64,000 nucleotides of DNA from NCBI RefSeq assembly GCF_046630445.1, contig NC_092340.1:16408001-16472000 (forward strand). The letters run 5' to 3'. Under the pieces are notes generated by a model. It had not been told where the DNA came from and did not search any database. It saw only the letters and a program-made list of their open reading frames with translations. The stretch comes from Rutidosis leptorrhynchoides. Its lineage: Eukaryota; Streptophyta; Magnoliopsida; Asterales; Asteraceae. Within the stretch, counting starts at the first letter, position 1, and each line of letters opens with the position of its first letter. This document shows, in pieces, positions 35,800 to 47,689 of the stretch. A program made the position numbers and the translations under genes.

Positions 35800-37525
35800 A
35801 AACACCCCACACTTAAACCTTGCTTGTCCTCAAGCAATTCTTTCTTTACAAAGTAGAACAATATCAAACATAATCACACAATATAGATTACAAACATTAC
35901 ATGAATCACTCGAAGCACACGAAACACACACGTTGATATTAAACACAACTCACGCTATATACACAATGGAAACACACGCTTTAAGTATAGCACACTTTTA
36001 TTGATATCACACGCACGCTATATACACAATGGAAACACACACACACACACACACACACACATTTTTGGGAGATTAGAGCCAAGTATCCGAAAAATTTGAC
36101 CCTAGGAAAATCAGGATCTTATGAAAACGTTTTATGGTTTTGAAAATATCATGCTAGTTTTTAATACTATGCACGTTTTCCGATTTTGATCGGATTTTCT
36201 GAATTTTTAAAAATGAGTGCGGGTTTCCCGCTATTGGTCAAGCCAATCCCTCCCACGGTACCTAACATTACGAGATGTCGGTAGAAAATAATGTGCTTTA
36301 GGAGGATACACATTACGTCCGGACATCATTGACAATTATGAGGTAATCATCTAATCCGTTAAATCAATCATGAAGATTGAGGTTTATCAGTCTTAAAAGC
36401 TGATATTTTACCTTTCTGGAGGTTATCCTTCCGGGGATCTGATAAATCACTAACATTTTGTGTATACATGGTGCCCCCCCGTTTTACTAGTTAATCTCCC
36501 TCATTGAGATAAACTTTGACTACCAGTTTCCCTGTTTGACGTTGAGGCCTGGTAGATTTCCAGTCGATGTCAGTAATGACTTTTCAAGAGTTTTTGTCAC
36601 CCTACAACTGGTCTGGACTACATCTTCTGAATTGAATCAGTAAGTGTGTCATTCGGAAGACTTTACTTCCTTGAGGATGGAAAAGATACATCCTATTGGT
36701 CATATCAAGTGGTCGGACGCAACATTGTTCTTGTTAGGAGAAACAATGAGGACCGTCCTTAGGGTTTTCGATCTGGCGCGAGATCCAGTTTTCGACCACG
36801 CTATACAATCACCGCTCTCTCACGGTTTACACTCGTTTTGGTACAAGTGACCTACAAGTTAGCTTACTAAACTAGTAGGATTTTCATTCAAATAATTGAA
36901 TGATAGTGCAACTTCAAAGACTACTAATAATTTAAAATGTAAACCAACATTTATTTTCTAGATTTTAAGATCATAATGCGTATAACATGGTTTTTGGACT
37001 TTTAATCGTTTTTAAGGCTACTTGAAAATTTTAAAATTTTTATAATAAACGCCTTAATTTTAGTGAAACGAGTTCCCGATAAATTTCTATTCCCCACCCC
37101 ACACTTGAGATCATGCAAGGCCCTCATTGCATGAAATCAGAAAAAGGATTAAATTTAGAGGGTAAAGCGATAGGGTGATTGTAGAAATTTTCAATTTTTT
37201 TTAACCTGCAAATCGTGGAACATGTAGACGGATGCCGCTGAACTTACTGCCAGCATAAGAGCATCGTCCATTCCGCGATTATCATCATACACACATCATA
37301 ATATCAAATGTCGCTGAACTTAATGCCAGTCTTTGAAGTTCAATCACGCTGCACAAATTAACAAACCACACAATTTATAATAAAAAGAACGGTGTTTTTA
37401 CAACCACAACCGTTCATAAATCCACACAATTAGCCAGTTATTACAAACCAAATATTGTCTAAAATCACACCACACAAATTAAATTGTCTCAAAACAAAGT
37501 ACAAAATGATCAAAGGCACGCAGGC
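35800..37525. other. Athila polypurine tract and 3' non-coding region, unit 2
   Basis: Starts with the polypurine tract AAACACCCCACACTTA (35800-35815) and then repeats the non-coding stretch at 8941-10638 with few changes. The (CA)n tract near 36038-36061 is longer than in unit 1. Confidence 0.75.
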
Positions 37526-39873
37526 CTAGTTATCAAACGGCCAAAAATAATTACCCGAACCATCTCTGTACGGGCGTCCCTGTGGATATTCCTGCTCAAA
37601 TCTGTTCCGAGCATCCTGCAACGCAGCGGTAGAGTTATAAATTGGATGAGGGGGAGGTGGATGTTCAGGATCCATGTAGTATTGGGGTGTCAGACGTGTC
37701 GTTCCATAGTACTGCTCGGGGTTGGAATAAAACAACTCTGAGTTATGGTTATTCCAATCAATACCATAACTATTCCATCCCGTATTGTGTACTTGAGCAA
37801 TCTGGCGTTGCTCCATTCGTTGCTGACTATCCCACATTTGGTTGTTGTGCGTCCTTTGTTCGTTCGGGCTCAACCTCATGTTATTAACACTACCAACCAA
37901 ACTGTCCCAACTTGATTGGGACGGATACCACGGAACCTGATCACCAACGTTAGTCTGTACCTCCATTTCCGCCTCTTCTTCCTGCTGCTGTTCTTGCTGC
38001 ACGCCACTGCCACTTGCACCACCTGTGCCACCTGCCTCAAAAGGTACCAAATGCCCATTTCTATCTTTCATAAGAATTTCAGCATTAATATAAGAAACCT
38101 TTTTTAATGGTTTCATGACGTTTGTACACTCCTGTAATCTGCTGAAATCTATGTTAAAATGTCGAGCAATTCGGGTGATGTAGTGGCCTCCCAGAAGTGG
38201 CTTCTGTTGCCGTGTCTCGGTAGCAATGGCCAGGAAATAATTACCGATCAACCCAGGAATGTCGGTATAGCAACCCCGCTTTATTTGGTCCAAAATCCAT
38301 AAATCCAACGTTTTCACTTTCTCGTGACCCTCAACCCTCGCATTAAAAGTGCATGCGATAAGTATATGAAGCAGTTTATCATCCCGGGCTGCGATTTCGT
38401 TGTACCTGTGCTTGCTTGATCTAAACTGTGCAGCCGCATTTGGCCTACAAATCCTTCGCCAATAAGAAACATCACTAAATTCATGTCGGCCAACATAATC
38501 GGAGGCCCGCAAGTATTCACCTAACTGTGTATCGGTGAGTTCCTCAAAAATACCCAAAACTCGGCATAGCTCAAAACTACTTATACCCCTGTACTCACCC
38601 CCTAAACGAAATCGAAGAAAGTCATTTGACAAATAATCGCTGACATTGTTAAACCGCACAGTTGAGTAGAATTCTTTAAGCAGCACCGGATAAATTGGTT
38701 CGTTGATGCTGAAAACTTGCTCCCAAGCGTGGGTGACTACTCAACCGTAGGAGATGGTGAGTAAGTTAGAAACATGGCGGCGCATACCCGTCTCTTCCAA
38801 TGGGCCCCAGATAAAATACCAAGTGGCATTAATAGGCCTACAGTTTATCGTCTCAAATGTTTCTGTGTAGTCTTCGTCGTGTTGAACCTGTGTCAACCAA
38901 ACTCGAGGATCATTTCGATCCTCCTCTTCTTCTTCTCCTGACGATGATGATGAATGATGTTGCTGTTGTGGTGGTGGTTGTCGTGGTGGAGCCAAACCTG
39001 CTGTCCTTCCTCTCTTTGCCGATCCTCCTCGGCTTGATTGTCCCTGCAAAATATTAACACCAGACCAAAAGAACATAGAAACCGTTGTGTTAATGTTATC
39101 TAAAACATAACCGAGTAGCAAGAGAACTTAATCATTTCATTTCAAGTTCATAAGTATTATGACTCATTTAAGCAAAAGCGTATGTTCAAAATTTTAAACC
39201 AAAGTCAACTATAGTCAACATAAACCCGTTAATAACTTTTCAAAAATGAAAATCACAACTTCACAATGTAGCATCAACTTATGACTCAAGGATTCAAGCA
39301 TGTTGTGTTATAGGTCATAACATTTAAATTTGCATTCTAATGATATTCATCACAAATCATAACACATTTTTTTCGCAATTTTAGTTCAAATGACTTATTA
39401 TAACATCATACATTATGGCATTCCATTCCATCAATTTACTTCAACAGGCCCATACAAATGAAAATCAAGCATACATACTTCATAAGTTCATTACAATTCA
39501 ACAATATGCTAAAAAATTCAAGAACATTCAAAAATGACCCGGCCAATTTGACATCAATATCACCAACACAATTAAATACTTCACAAGATTCATTAACATC
39601 ATACACAAACTCAACATCATGAACTAATCACCCTAAATTCGGATTCAAATTCCACAAACCCTAAAATCATGAACAAACCCTTAAAAGCATGTAATCTTTG
39701 CAAAATAAACACATTATGGGCAATTAAACTACTAAGGCATGTTAATCTTAACAATAATCATGCAAATCAAACACCCCACACTTATCCTTCACCAATTTAT
39801 AGATATAAACATACAATTCAAGTAATTGATAAAGAAAAGTGTAAAAATGGAGTATCCATACCCTAGAAAACAT
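37526..39873 (-). pseudogene. Athila env-like / ATHILA ORF-1 protein, unit 2 (spliced model)
   Basis: Same layout as unit 1: body 37526-38740 (405 codons open), TGA at 38741-38743, N-terminal segment 38744-39043 with no other stop, predicted intron 39044-39861 (818 bp, GTATGG donor, TTTTGCAG acceptor), and a four-codon first exon at 39862-39873. The single TGA is the only interruption and both units share it, so it predates the duplication or belongs to the gene's normal design. The product begins with Ser/Gln/Glu-rich low complexity, followed by the conserved ATHILA-type region and a polar tail. It is the better of the two copies. Confidence 0.6.
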
Positions 39874-40042
39874 GATTTGAAGTTTGGATTTGAAGAAGAA
39901 ATCGCGAAATTGAGGCAGAAATTAGGGTTTTTGGAGAGTGTTTCGTGTTTGGCAGAGAGAAATGGATAAAAATGTGTTTTTGTGGTTAAGAAATGGGTTG
40001 GATAGGTATTTAAAACGTATTTTTTTCTGAGTCAGTCACTCT

Positions 40043-40207
40043 AGACGGCGTCCAGAAATGAGGACGGCGTCCAAGGTTTCATTTTGGGACGGCGTCTAGC
40101 AAAAGAGGACGGCGTCCAGATCTTCAAATGGGGACGGCGTCCAGGAAAATGGGACGGCGTCCAGGTCTTTAAAAGGGGACGGCGTCCAGGAAAATGGGAC
40201 GGCGTCC
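40043..40207. repeat. Array of GGACGGCGTCC, internal region of unit 2 (eight motifs)
   Basis: First motif at 40043, last at 40197, with the same alternating spacing as 13156-13320. The motifs corresponding to 13220 and 13245 keep their CpG here. Confidence 0.9.
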
Positions 40208-40375
40208 CATTGCACTAAAACTCACTGACCTGTTTTTCTGAGTCGCGCGTGTTTAAAGGCCAAACGTAAATCATTTTGTACCAAACTAAAATTTATCGTG
40301 CACACATTTCAAACCTATTTACAATTGTGAAAAATTTTTTAACGAGTCGTTCACCAAACTCGTCCCCATTTTGAT

Positions 40376-40483
40376 TTATGCTTTGTTCTTGAAGTTGAGG
40401 CTAACCTCATCCTCAATTTCTAGGGGACCATCAACATAGTGTTTGACCCGGTGGCCATTCACTTTAAAAGTATCACCCTTCCA
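40376..40483 (-). pseudogene. Athila integrase C-terminal remnant, unit 2
   Basis: The last 36 codons, including the stop, of the Athila pol frame, equivalent to 13489-13596. It breaks off at 40483 and joins the inside of an LTR at GGCTGAAACC. About one shared base lies at the joint, so end-joining after a deletion is likely. Confidence 0.85.
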
Positions 40484-40908
40484 GGCTGAAACCTACTACG
40501 GGACGGCGTCCAAAAAGGCTGGACGGCGTCCCGTCCTTAATAGCTAGACGGCGTCCTCAAATACAGGACGGCGTCCTGATTCAAGAGGCTGGACGGCGTC
40601 CTATAACCTCGGACGGCGTCCAGATATGCTGAAATCCACTGTTTCGCTTTCTTTTTAATCCTCTTTTATTTGGACGAAGCCTAACACCTTGGAAGCTTTA
40701 TTTTACCATTTTAGAGCACTAAATAGACCTTAAGTCGTATCGGGATCAACCAATGTCATAAATCATCAAAACTCTTTGTAAATCACTCTTCCGATACAAA
40801 TTTGCGCATCTTGGATTATCACTTGTAGAAACGCCTTCATTATCCTCGATTCTAGAGCATTTTACACGATATTGCGATAGATATATATGATGTTATTGAG
40901 CAATATCA
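40484..40908 (-). repeat. Athila LTR 3, last 425 bp
   Basis: Matches the plus-strand right end of LTRs 1 and 2, starting just before the GGACGGCGTCC array (40501-40621, six motifs) and ending GAGCAATATCA. It is followed by the target duplication AAGTC at 40909-40913. Confidence 0.9.
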
Positions 40909-40913
40909 AAGTC

Positions 40914-40998
40914 CAGGCTCACTAATGCATTCTAACAACTATCAGTTAGACACACTAATGCAGACCTGGTTCGCTAAGACCACCGCTCTGATACCAAC
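40914..40998 (-). other. Element A leader remnant and primer-binding site
   Basis: Continues the A leader cut at 7222. The primer site GCTCTGATACCA (sense TGGTATCAGAGC) is at 40985-40996, two bases from the LTR. Confidence 0.8.
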
Positions 40999-42968
40999 TG
41001 AAAGGACCCGTTCATATACATTATAAACGATTCACAATAGTTGATTACATCGCGAGGTATTTGACCTCTATATGATACATTTTACAAACATTGCATTCGT
41101 TTTTAAAAGATAAACTTTCTTTACAACGAAAGTTGACGGCATGCACACCATTTGATAATACATCCAACTATAATTGACATAATAATAATCTTGATGAACT
41201 CAATGACTCGAATGCAACGTCTTTCAAAATATGCCATGAATGACTCCAAGTAATATCCTTAAAATTAGCTAATGCACAGCGGAATATTTCTTTAATACCT
41301 GAGAATAAACATGCTTTAAAGTATCAACCAAAAGGTTGGTGAGTTCATAGGTTTATCATAACAATCATTTCAATATATTAATAGACCACAAGATTTCCGT
41401 TTATAAATATATGTACACTCGCAAGTGTATAAAAGTATTCTATAAGTTGTAGGCACCCGGTAACAAGCCTTAACGTTCATGTTTTACCCTCTAAAGTATA
41501 CAAGATCAGGTGTGTTTAAAATAACCTCGAAGTACTAAAGCATCCCATAGTCAGGATGGGGTTTGTCAGGCCCAATAGATCTATCTTTAGGATTCGCGCC
41601 TACCGTACATAGACAAGTAGTTTAATGTTACCAAGCTAATGGTATATTTCTGGTTTAAACCCACGTAGAATTAGTTTTAGTACTTGTGCCTATTTCGTAA
41701 AACATTTATAAAACAGCGCATGTATTCTCAGCCCAAAAATATATTGCAAAAGCAAATAAAAAGGGAGCAAATGAAACTCACCATACTGTATTTCGTAGTA
41801 AAAATACATATAACGTCATTTAACAAGTGCAAGGTTGGCCTCGGATTCACGAACCTATATTAATTATATATATTTATATGTTGGTCAATATTTGTCTTAC
41901 AATTTTTGGTCAAGTCATAGTGTACCACAATCCTATTGCTCGAGACTAATATGCAAAAGTCAACAAAAGTCAACTTGACCCAAAATGACTTCTAAAATTT
42001 ATACGTGTTTATTATATAACTTAACTATAGTCGTTTTATATATTTAAATATATTTATTAGATTTTATAATAATAAAAGTCATTTATTAATAAAATTTATA
42101 TTAACGTTTATATATGATAAAATATACTTTTATATATCTTAAGCAGTAAAATTTATAAAGTTCACTTAATATCGTAAAACTATAGTGGTAAGTATTATTA
42201 ATGTAATTATATTACGCGTGGTGAAAAATATCTTTGTATCCCCTATTTATTTGATAAAATAATATTGATCATAATAATAATAAGTAAAAGTTGTATTATT
42301 TTGTAATAATAATTATTATTATTCTATAAAAAAATAACAATATTTATATTTACTAAAAATGATATTATGATAAAATGATAATACTAACATAATAGTAATA
42401 ATGATATTTTATAATAACAATGATATTTCTATTAAAATAATAACGACGATAGTAATAATAATCATTTTAACAATAATACTAAAATTCAGTTGACTATAAC
42501 TTCTAATCCGTTCATCGAAACCATTCGATATCTAAATGAAAAGTTCTTAATTTTTCGCTAGCTTTCCAATGACATGCATATCATATACCCTATCTCAGTA
42601 GCATATGTATCTAATTCAGGATTCAACAAACCTATCTAAGGACAATATCGAATGTACAAGCATGCATAATCCTATATACTCGAGCACTAGTCAGGGATAC
42701 ACTATTGATATATAAAAGTTAAGTTATGAGTGCTCACGTATCAATATTGAGATTCAATATTGCAGGAAAGTACGTAGACGTAACGGAGATGATAAACACT
42801 AGATTGACCTCACGAGCATACCCATAAACCATACCCATCACCTCCATAGCTATAACCCATAATTTCCTTAGCTTCGACTCATTTAAAAAAAAACTATTTT
42901 GAAATCACTCGGACATCACTCCGTCATAATATTTTATGTATACTAATAATATCTTGAAATAATACAGA

Positions 42969-43060
<92 letters not shown>

Positions 43061-44060
43061 CGATTGAGAGAGTTTTAGAGAAATATATTTTCAAGTTTCT
43101 ATGAAATAATGAAACCTATTAAATTCTATTTATAATAGATTTTTGAATTATTAAAGTGAATTATTAAAGTATGAATTATTAAAGTGAATTGTTAAAGTAT
43201 GAATTATTAAAGTGAATTATTAAAGTATGAATTATTAAAGTGAATTATTAAAGTATGAATTATTAAAGTATGAATTATTAAAGTGAATTATTAAAGTGAA
43301 TTATTAAAGTTAAAGTAAAGTAAAAGTAAAGTAAAGGTAAAGTTAAAGTATAGTAAAAGTATAAAAACTATGTATGTATAATACGCATATAAATATATAT
43401 AATATTAATTTAAATCGTTATATATATTTAATGAAATAAAATATAAATATCGTTATATTTATTATACTGGTTAAGTAATGAGTTGTCAAAAGTGATTCTA
43501 GATATTTATAAAAGTTATATACGTTTTAATAATAAAGTTCTTTTTAAACTGAAAACGTTTTTGTACGTTTGAAAATAGATTAATAGAATATTATGGAAAC
43601 CAATTCTCCACTAGCTTTTGTCTAACTTTCGTAAATGAAACTTTTTATTTTTATTTATAAATAGCTTTACAAATTATTCCGAATATCGTTAAGAGGAATA
43701 GATTTTCTCAAATCATAGTGGACCTCTCAACAGAGACTTGTAATCATAATTCAATGTTTCTGATAATTCAATCATTTAATATATTTTATTTAATTTCATC
43801 AATAATCATATTGAAACAAATACGTTCATATAAAGCATTATATGTTTAAATACTTTGTTGACATTTTCAATTTATAACATATATACATATACATACATAT
43901 TCATATATGTTCATTTAATGGTTCGTGAATCATTGGAATTTGGTCGAGGTTTAAATGAATGTATAAACATAGTTTAAAATCCTTGAGATTTAACTTAACA
44001 AACATTGCTTATCGTGTCAGAATAATATAAAGATAAAGTTTAAATTTAGTCAAAAATTCT
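40999..44060 (-). repeat. LTR of element A (5' LTR, outer end missing)
   Basis: Nearly identical to 818-3829, including the (AT)n tract (42971-43057) and the 28-bp minisatellite (43145-43310, more units). The final bases GGGTCGTCACA are absent. Similarity stops near 44060, where the copia RNase H coding sequence begins. Palindrome ATAGATCTAT at 41575-41584. Confidence 0.85.
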
Positions 44061-47000
44061 CCATGTGACGGCTCCACCGTTCAACATAAATACAAATCCT
44101 GATTGTGAAGAGCAATCATCTCTATCTGATTGGAAACTAGCGTCTGAGTATCCTTTGACGCTCAGCTCGTCATTCCCACCATAGACCGAGAACATCTCTT
44201 TGGTCCTCCTAAGATACTTTAGAATGTTCTTGACTGCTATCCAATGAGCTTCACCAGGATTGGCCTGATAACGACTAGTCATGCTTAGTGCATACGACAC
44301 ATCAGGCCTAGTGCATATCATCGCATACATGATCGATCCTATAGCTGAAGCATATGGAGTACGACTCATGGTAGCTGACTCCAAGTCAGAATTAGGACAT
44401 TGAGACTTGTTCAATATCATTCCAGGGTTCATAGGAACGCACCCTTTCTTAGAGTTATGCATACCGAATTTCTTCAGTATCTTATCTATATATGCACTTT
44501 GGTTTAGCCCAATTAATCTCCTTGACCTAACTCGATAGATCTTTATTCTCAAAAAATATGATGCATCTCCTATGTCTTTCATGGAGAAACATTTCCCTAG
44601 CCAAGCTTTGACATCTTTCAGTGTCGGGATATCGTTTCCCATGAGTAATATGTCATCGACATATAGTACAAGGAAGACTACAACACTCCCACTAGACCTA
44701 ACATAGACACATGGCTCATCTTCGCCTCTAATAAAACCAAATTCTTTGATCTTCTCATTAAAGCAAAGATTCCAGGTACGAGAAGCTTGTTTAAGTCCAT
44801 AAATGGACCTTTGAAGCTTGCACACACTATTAGGATACTTAGGATGTACATAACCCTCAGGTTGTGTCATAAACACATCCTCTGTTAGTTTACCATTAAG
44901 GAAAGCTGTTTTTACATCCATTTGATATATCTCATAGTCATAAAATGCAGCTATGGCAAGAAGTATTCTAATGGATTTCAACATAGCTACTGGTGAAAAA
45001 GTTTCATCATAGTCTACACCATATTGTTGCGTGTAACCCTTAGCCACCAGTCTGGCTTTGAATGTGTGTACATTTCCATCCATATCGGTCTTCTTCTTGA
45101 AGACCCACTTACACCCAATAGTTTTAATACCTGGTATATGATCAATCAAGATCCATACTTGATTATTATGCATGGATTGGATCTCGTTGTCCATAGCCTC
45201 CTTCCATTTGGCAGACTCGGGGCCTGTCATCGCTTCCTGATAGGTAATAGGTTCATCAGAATCTATGTTTTCGTCATCACCCTCAAATATGTGTAAACTA
45301 TATTTCTTTGGTGTTCGACGCACTCTATCAGATCTACGTATGGGTGGTGGCTGTAGGTCAGTTTCTCTTTCAATTGCAGGCTCGTCGACCTCTTGAGGAG
45401 AATCGGTTCCAATATCGGTTTCCATGTCGGTTGATTCTTGAATTTCTTCAAGGTCAATTTTGCTCCCACTGGTTCCTTTCGATATGAGATCCTTTTCAAG
45501 GAAGACTACCCTTCGAGACATAAAGACTTTGTTCTCAGTAGGGTTGTAAAACAAATATCCAAAAGAATCAGTCGGGTAACCAACAAATAAACACTTTTCA
45601 GATCTGGGTTCAAGTTTATCTTGAGCTTCACGATGAACGTAAGCCTCATAACCCCAGATTCTTAGATATGAGAGAGACACAGTTTTACCATGCCATATCT
45701 CATAAGGTTTTTTGGAAACTTTCTTGGTTGGGATGAGGTTAAGGATCCTTGCGGCAGTTTGTAGGGCGTAACCCCAAAAACTGATTGGAAGCATTGTGCG
45801 GCTCATCATGGATCGAACCATATCAAGTAATGTTCGATTCCTCCTTTCAGCCACACCATTATGTTGTGGTGTTCTAGGAGGAGCTAATTGTGAGATTATC
45901 CCACAACCCCGTAGATGATCACGAAATTCATCATTAAGATATTCACCACCTCTATCAGATCGGAGAATCTTAATTCTTTTGTTCAGTTGATTTTCTACTT
46001 CGTTTTGGTATGCCTTGAACACTCCAAAAGTTTCAGACTTTTGTTTAATTAAATAAACATAGCCATATCTACTGAAGTCATCAGTAAATGTAACGAAGTA
46101 TCGTTCCTTGTGTCTAGTAGGCGATCTGAACGGACCGCACACATCAGTGTGTACCAACCCCAACAGATCCTTTGCCCGTTCACAGCTTCCTGTGAAAGGT
46201 GCCTTTGTCATTTTTCCTGATAAGCAAGATTCGTATTCATCATACGATATTATATCAAATGATTCTAGAATTCCATCTGACTGGAGTTTGGCTATGCGTT
46301 TCTTGTTTATGTGGCCTAAAAGACAATGCCATAGATACGTTTTATCCAAAACATCTTTGGATGAATCAACATTGTAGATTGAACTATCATTTAGCTTTGC
46401 TGTGGTTTCTAAGATGCCTTTACAAGGACTAGCCTTGAAATAAAACATCCCATTTTTGTGAACAAGTATTGATCCATTATCAAAACTAAAATTAAAACCA
46501 TCATTAAATAAAGCATCAAAAGATATAATGTTTCTTGCCATTTCGGCACTGTAGCAAACATTAGATAAAACAATACATAAACCAGAATCAAAAGAAAGCT
46601 TGTATTCTCCAATCATGTCAACAGAGGCAACATTCTTATTCCCCATGATTAGATTAAGCTCCCCGGTCTTCAGCTTCCTACTTCTTGTAAGTCCCTGCAC
46701 ATTTGTACAAATGTGAGTACCACATCCCGTGTCCAATACCCAGGAATTAGAAATAGTAGTATTGTTTAGTTCAATCATGAACAAACCTGAAGGTACGGCG
46801 ACTCCCTTAGCCCGTAGTTCATTAAGTTCCTTCAAGTACTTAGTACAATTGCGCCTCCAATGTCCTTTATCCCCACAATGAAAGCATATTGCTTCTTCAG
46901 GAGACTTGGTTTGCGGGATCTTTGAAGTAGAAGAGTTAGCAATGCCCTTAGGTTTAGGTTTGAAGTTGGACGTGCCAACCTTACCCTTGCCCTTGTTCTT

Positions 47001-47689
47001 GCCCTTTGCTTTGTTTTTCTTCTTCTTAATCCCACCTTCACGAATGGCTAGAACGGTAGTTGCGGGTTTAGCTTTGGCCATGTTAGCCTCAGTGATTTTT
47101 AACATGCCATGGAGCTCCATGATTGTTTTCTCCATATTGTTCATATTATAGTTCATAATGAATCCTTCATATGCACTATTCAGCGAGTTCAGGATAAAAC
47201 CTGACTTATGGAAAAACCAAGGCGCTCCAACCGGTCTATGTACCCTTTCATTTGTAGTACATGGACACTAACACTACTTCCCGTTGCCATTTTGCAAGAT
47301 ACGAGAGCTTTCACGGTGTCAAACCTTTCTTGATTTGCTTGTTGTTGGAACATGTCCTTGAGTTGGTTAAGCATGTCATATGACCCTAAGCTCTCCATGC
47401 CCTTTTGGAGCTCTGGAGACATGGTCGCCAACATCAAGCATGCAACCTCATTAGCCTCGGAACGTCATTTTTCAAACTCGTCCCTAGCCGCTTGAGTAGC
47501 TCTCGATCCGGGTTCTGTCGGTAAGGGTTCCTCAATAGCCCTGATCTTTCCTTCCATCCTAAGAGCAATTCTTAGGTTGCGAAGCCAGTCCATGTAGTTC
47601 AAACCCGTAAGCTTGTCCTTTTCGAGGAGCCCTTTAAGGCAGAAATTAGTGATTGATGACGGAGTAGGATTTGTGTTTGTTGCAGACAT
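44061..47689 (-). pseudogene. Copia gag-pol (broken, 3'-truncated)
   Basis: ATG at 47687-47689. Gag is interrupted by TGA at 47465-47467, probably a former Trp codon. A frameshift near 47180-47190 moves the reading into the long frame ending at 44046. That frame has zinc knuckle CFHCGDKGHWRRNC; protease WVLDTGCGTHIC; integrase HLGH-type zinc domain in which the first Cys of the CC pair appears to be Tyr (YDEYESCLSGK), and core TDVCGPF, SDRGGEY, NGVAERRNRTL; reverse transcriptase MDVKTAFLNG and YVDDILLMGND; RNase H start YSDASFQSDRDD. It ends after GGAVTW, and the last few codons before the stop come from the A LTR. Order PR-IN-RT-RH is diagnostic of Ty1/copia. Confidence 0.9.

Larger units (their letters stand above)
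7228..40908 (-). mobile_element. Athila-type Ty3/gypsy tandem array, LTR-I-LTR-I-LTR
   Basis: Three copies of one LTR lie in direct order: 7228-8924, 34103-35799 (both 1697 bp) and 40484-40908 (last 425 bp only). The first interior (8925-34102) carries, in sense order, primer site, gag, protease-RT-RNase H-integrase and env-like ORF, with Tekay elements inserted between gag and protease. The second interior (35800-40483) has only the env-like region and the last 36 codons of integrase, joined directly to the third LTR. Clade evidence is the tRNA-Asp-like primer site, the Athila-style gag and pol and the ATHILA ORF-1/env-like protein. The middle LTR serves both units. Confidence 0.85.

Noticed and set aside
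36038-36061. (CA)n tract as a possible Z-DNA or regulatory element
   Set aside because: Ordinary microsatellite whose length varies between the two Athila units.
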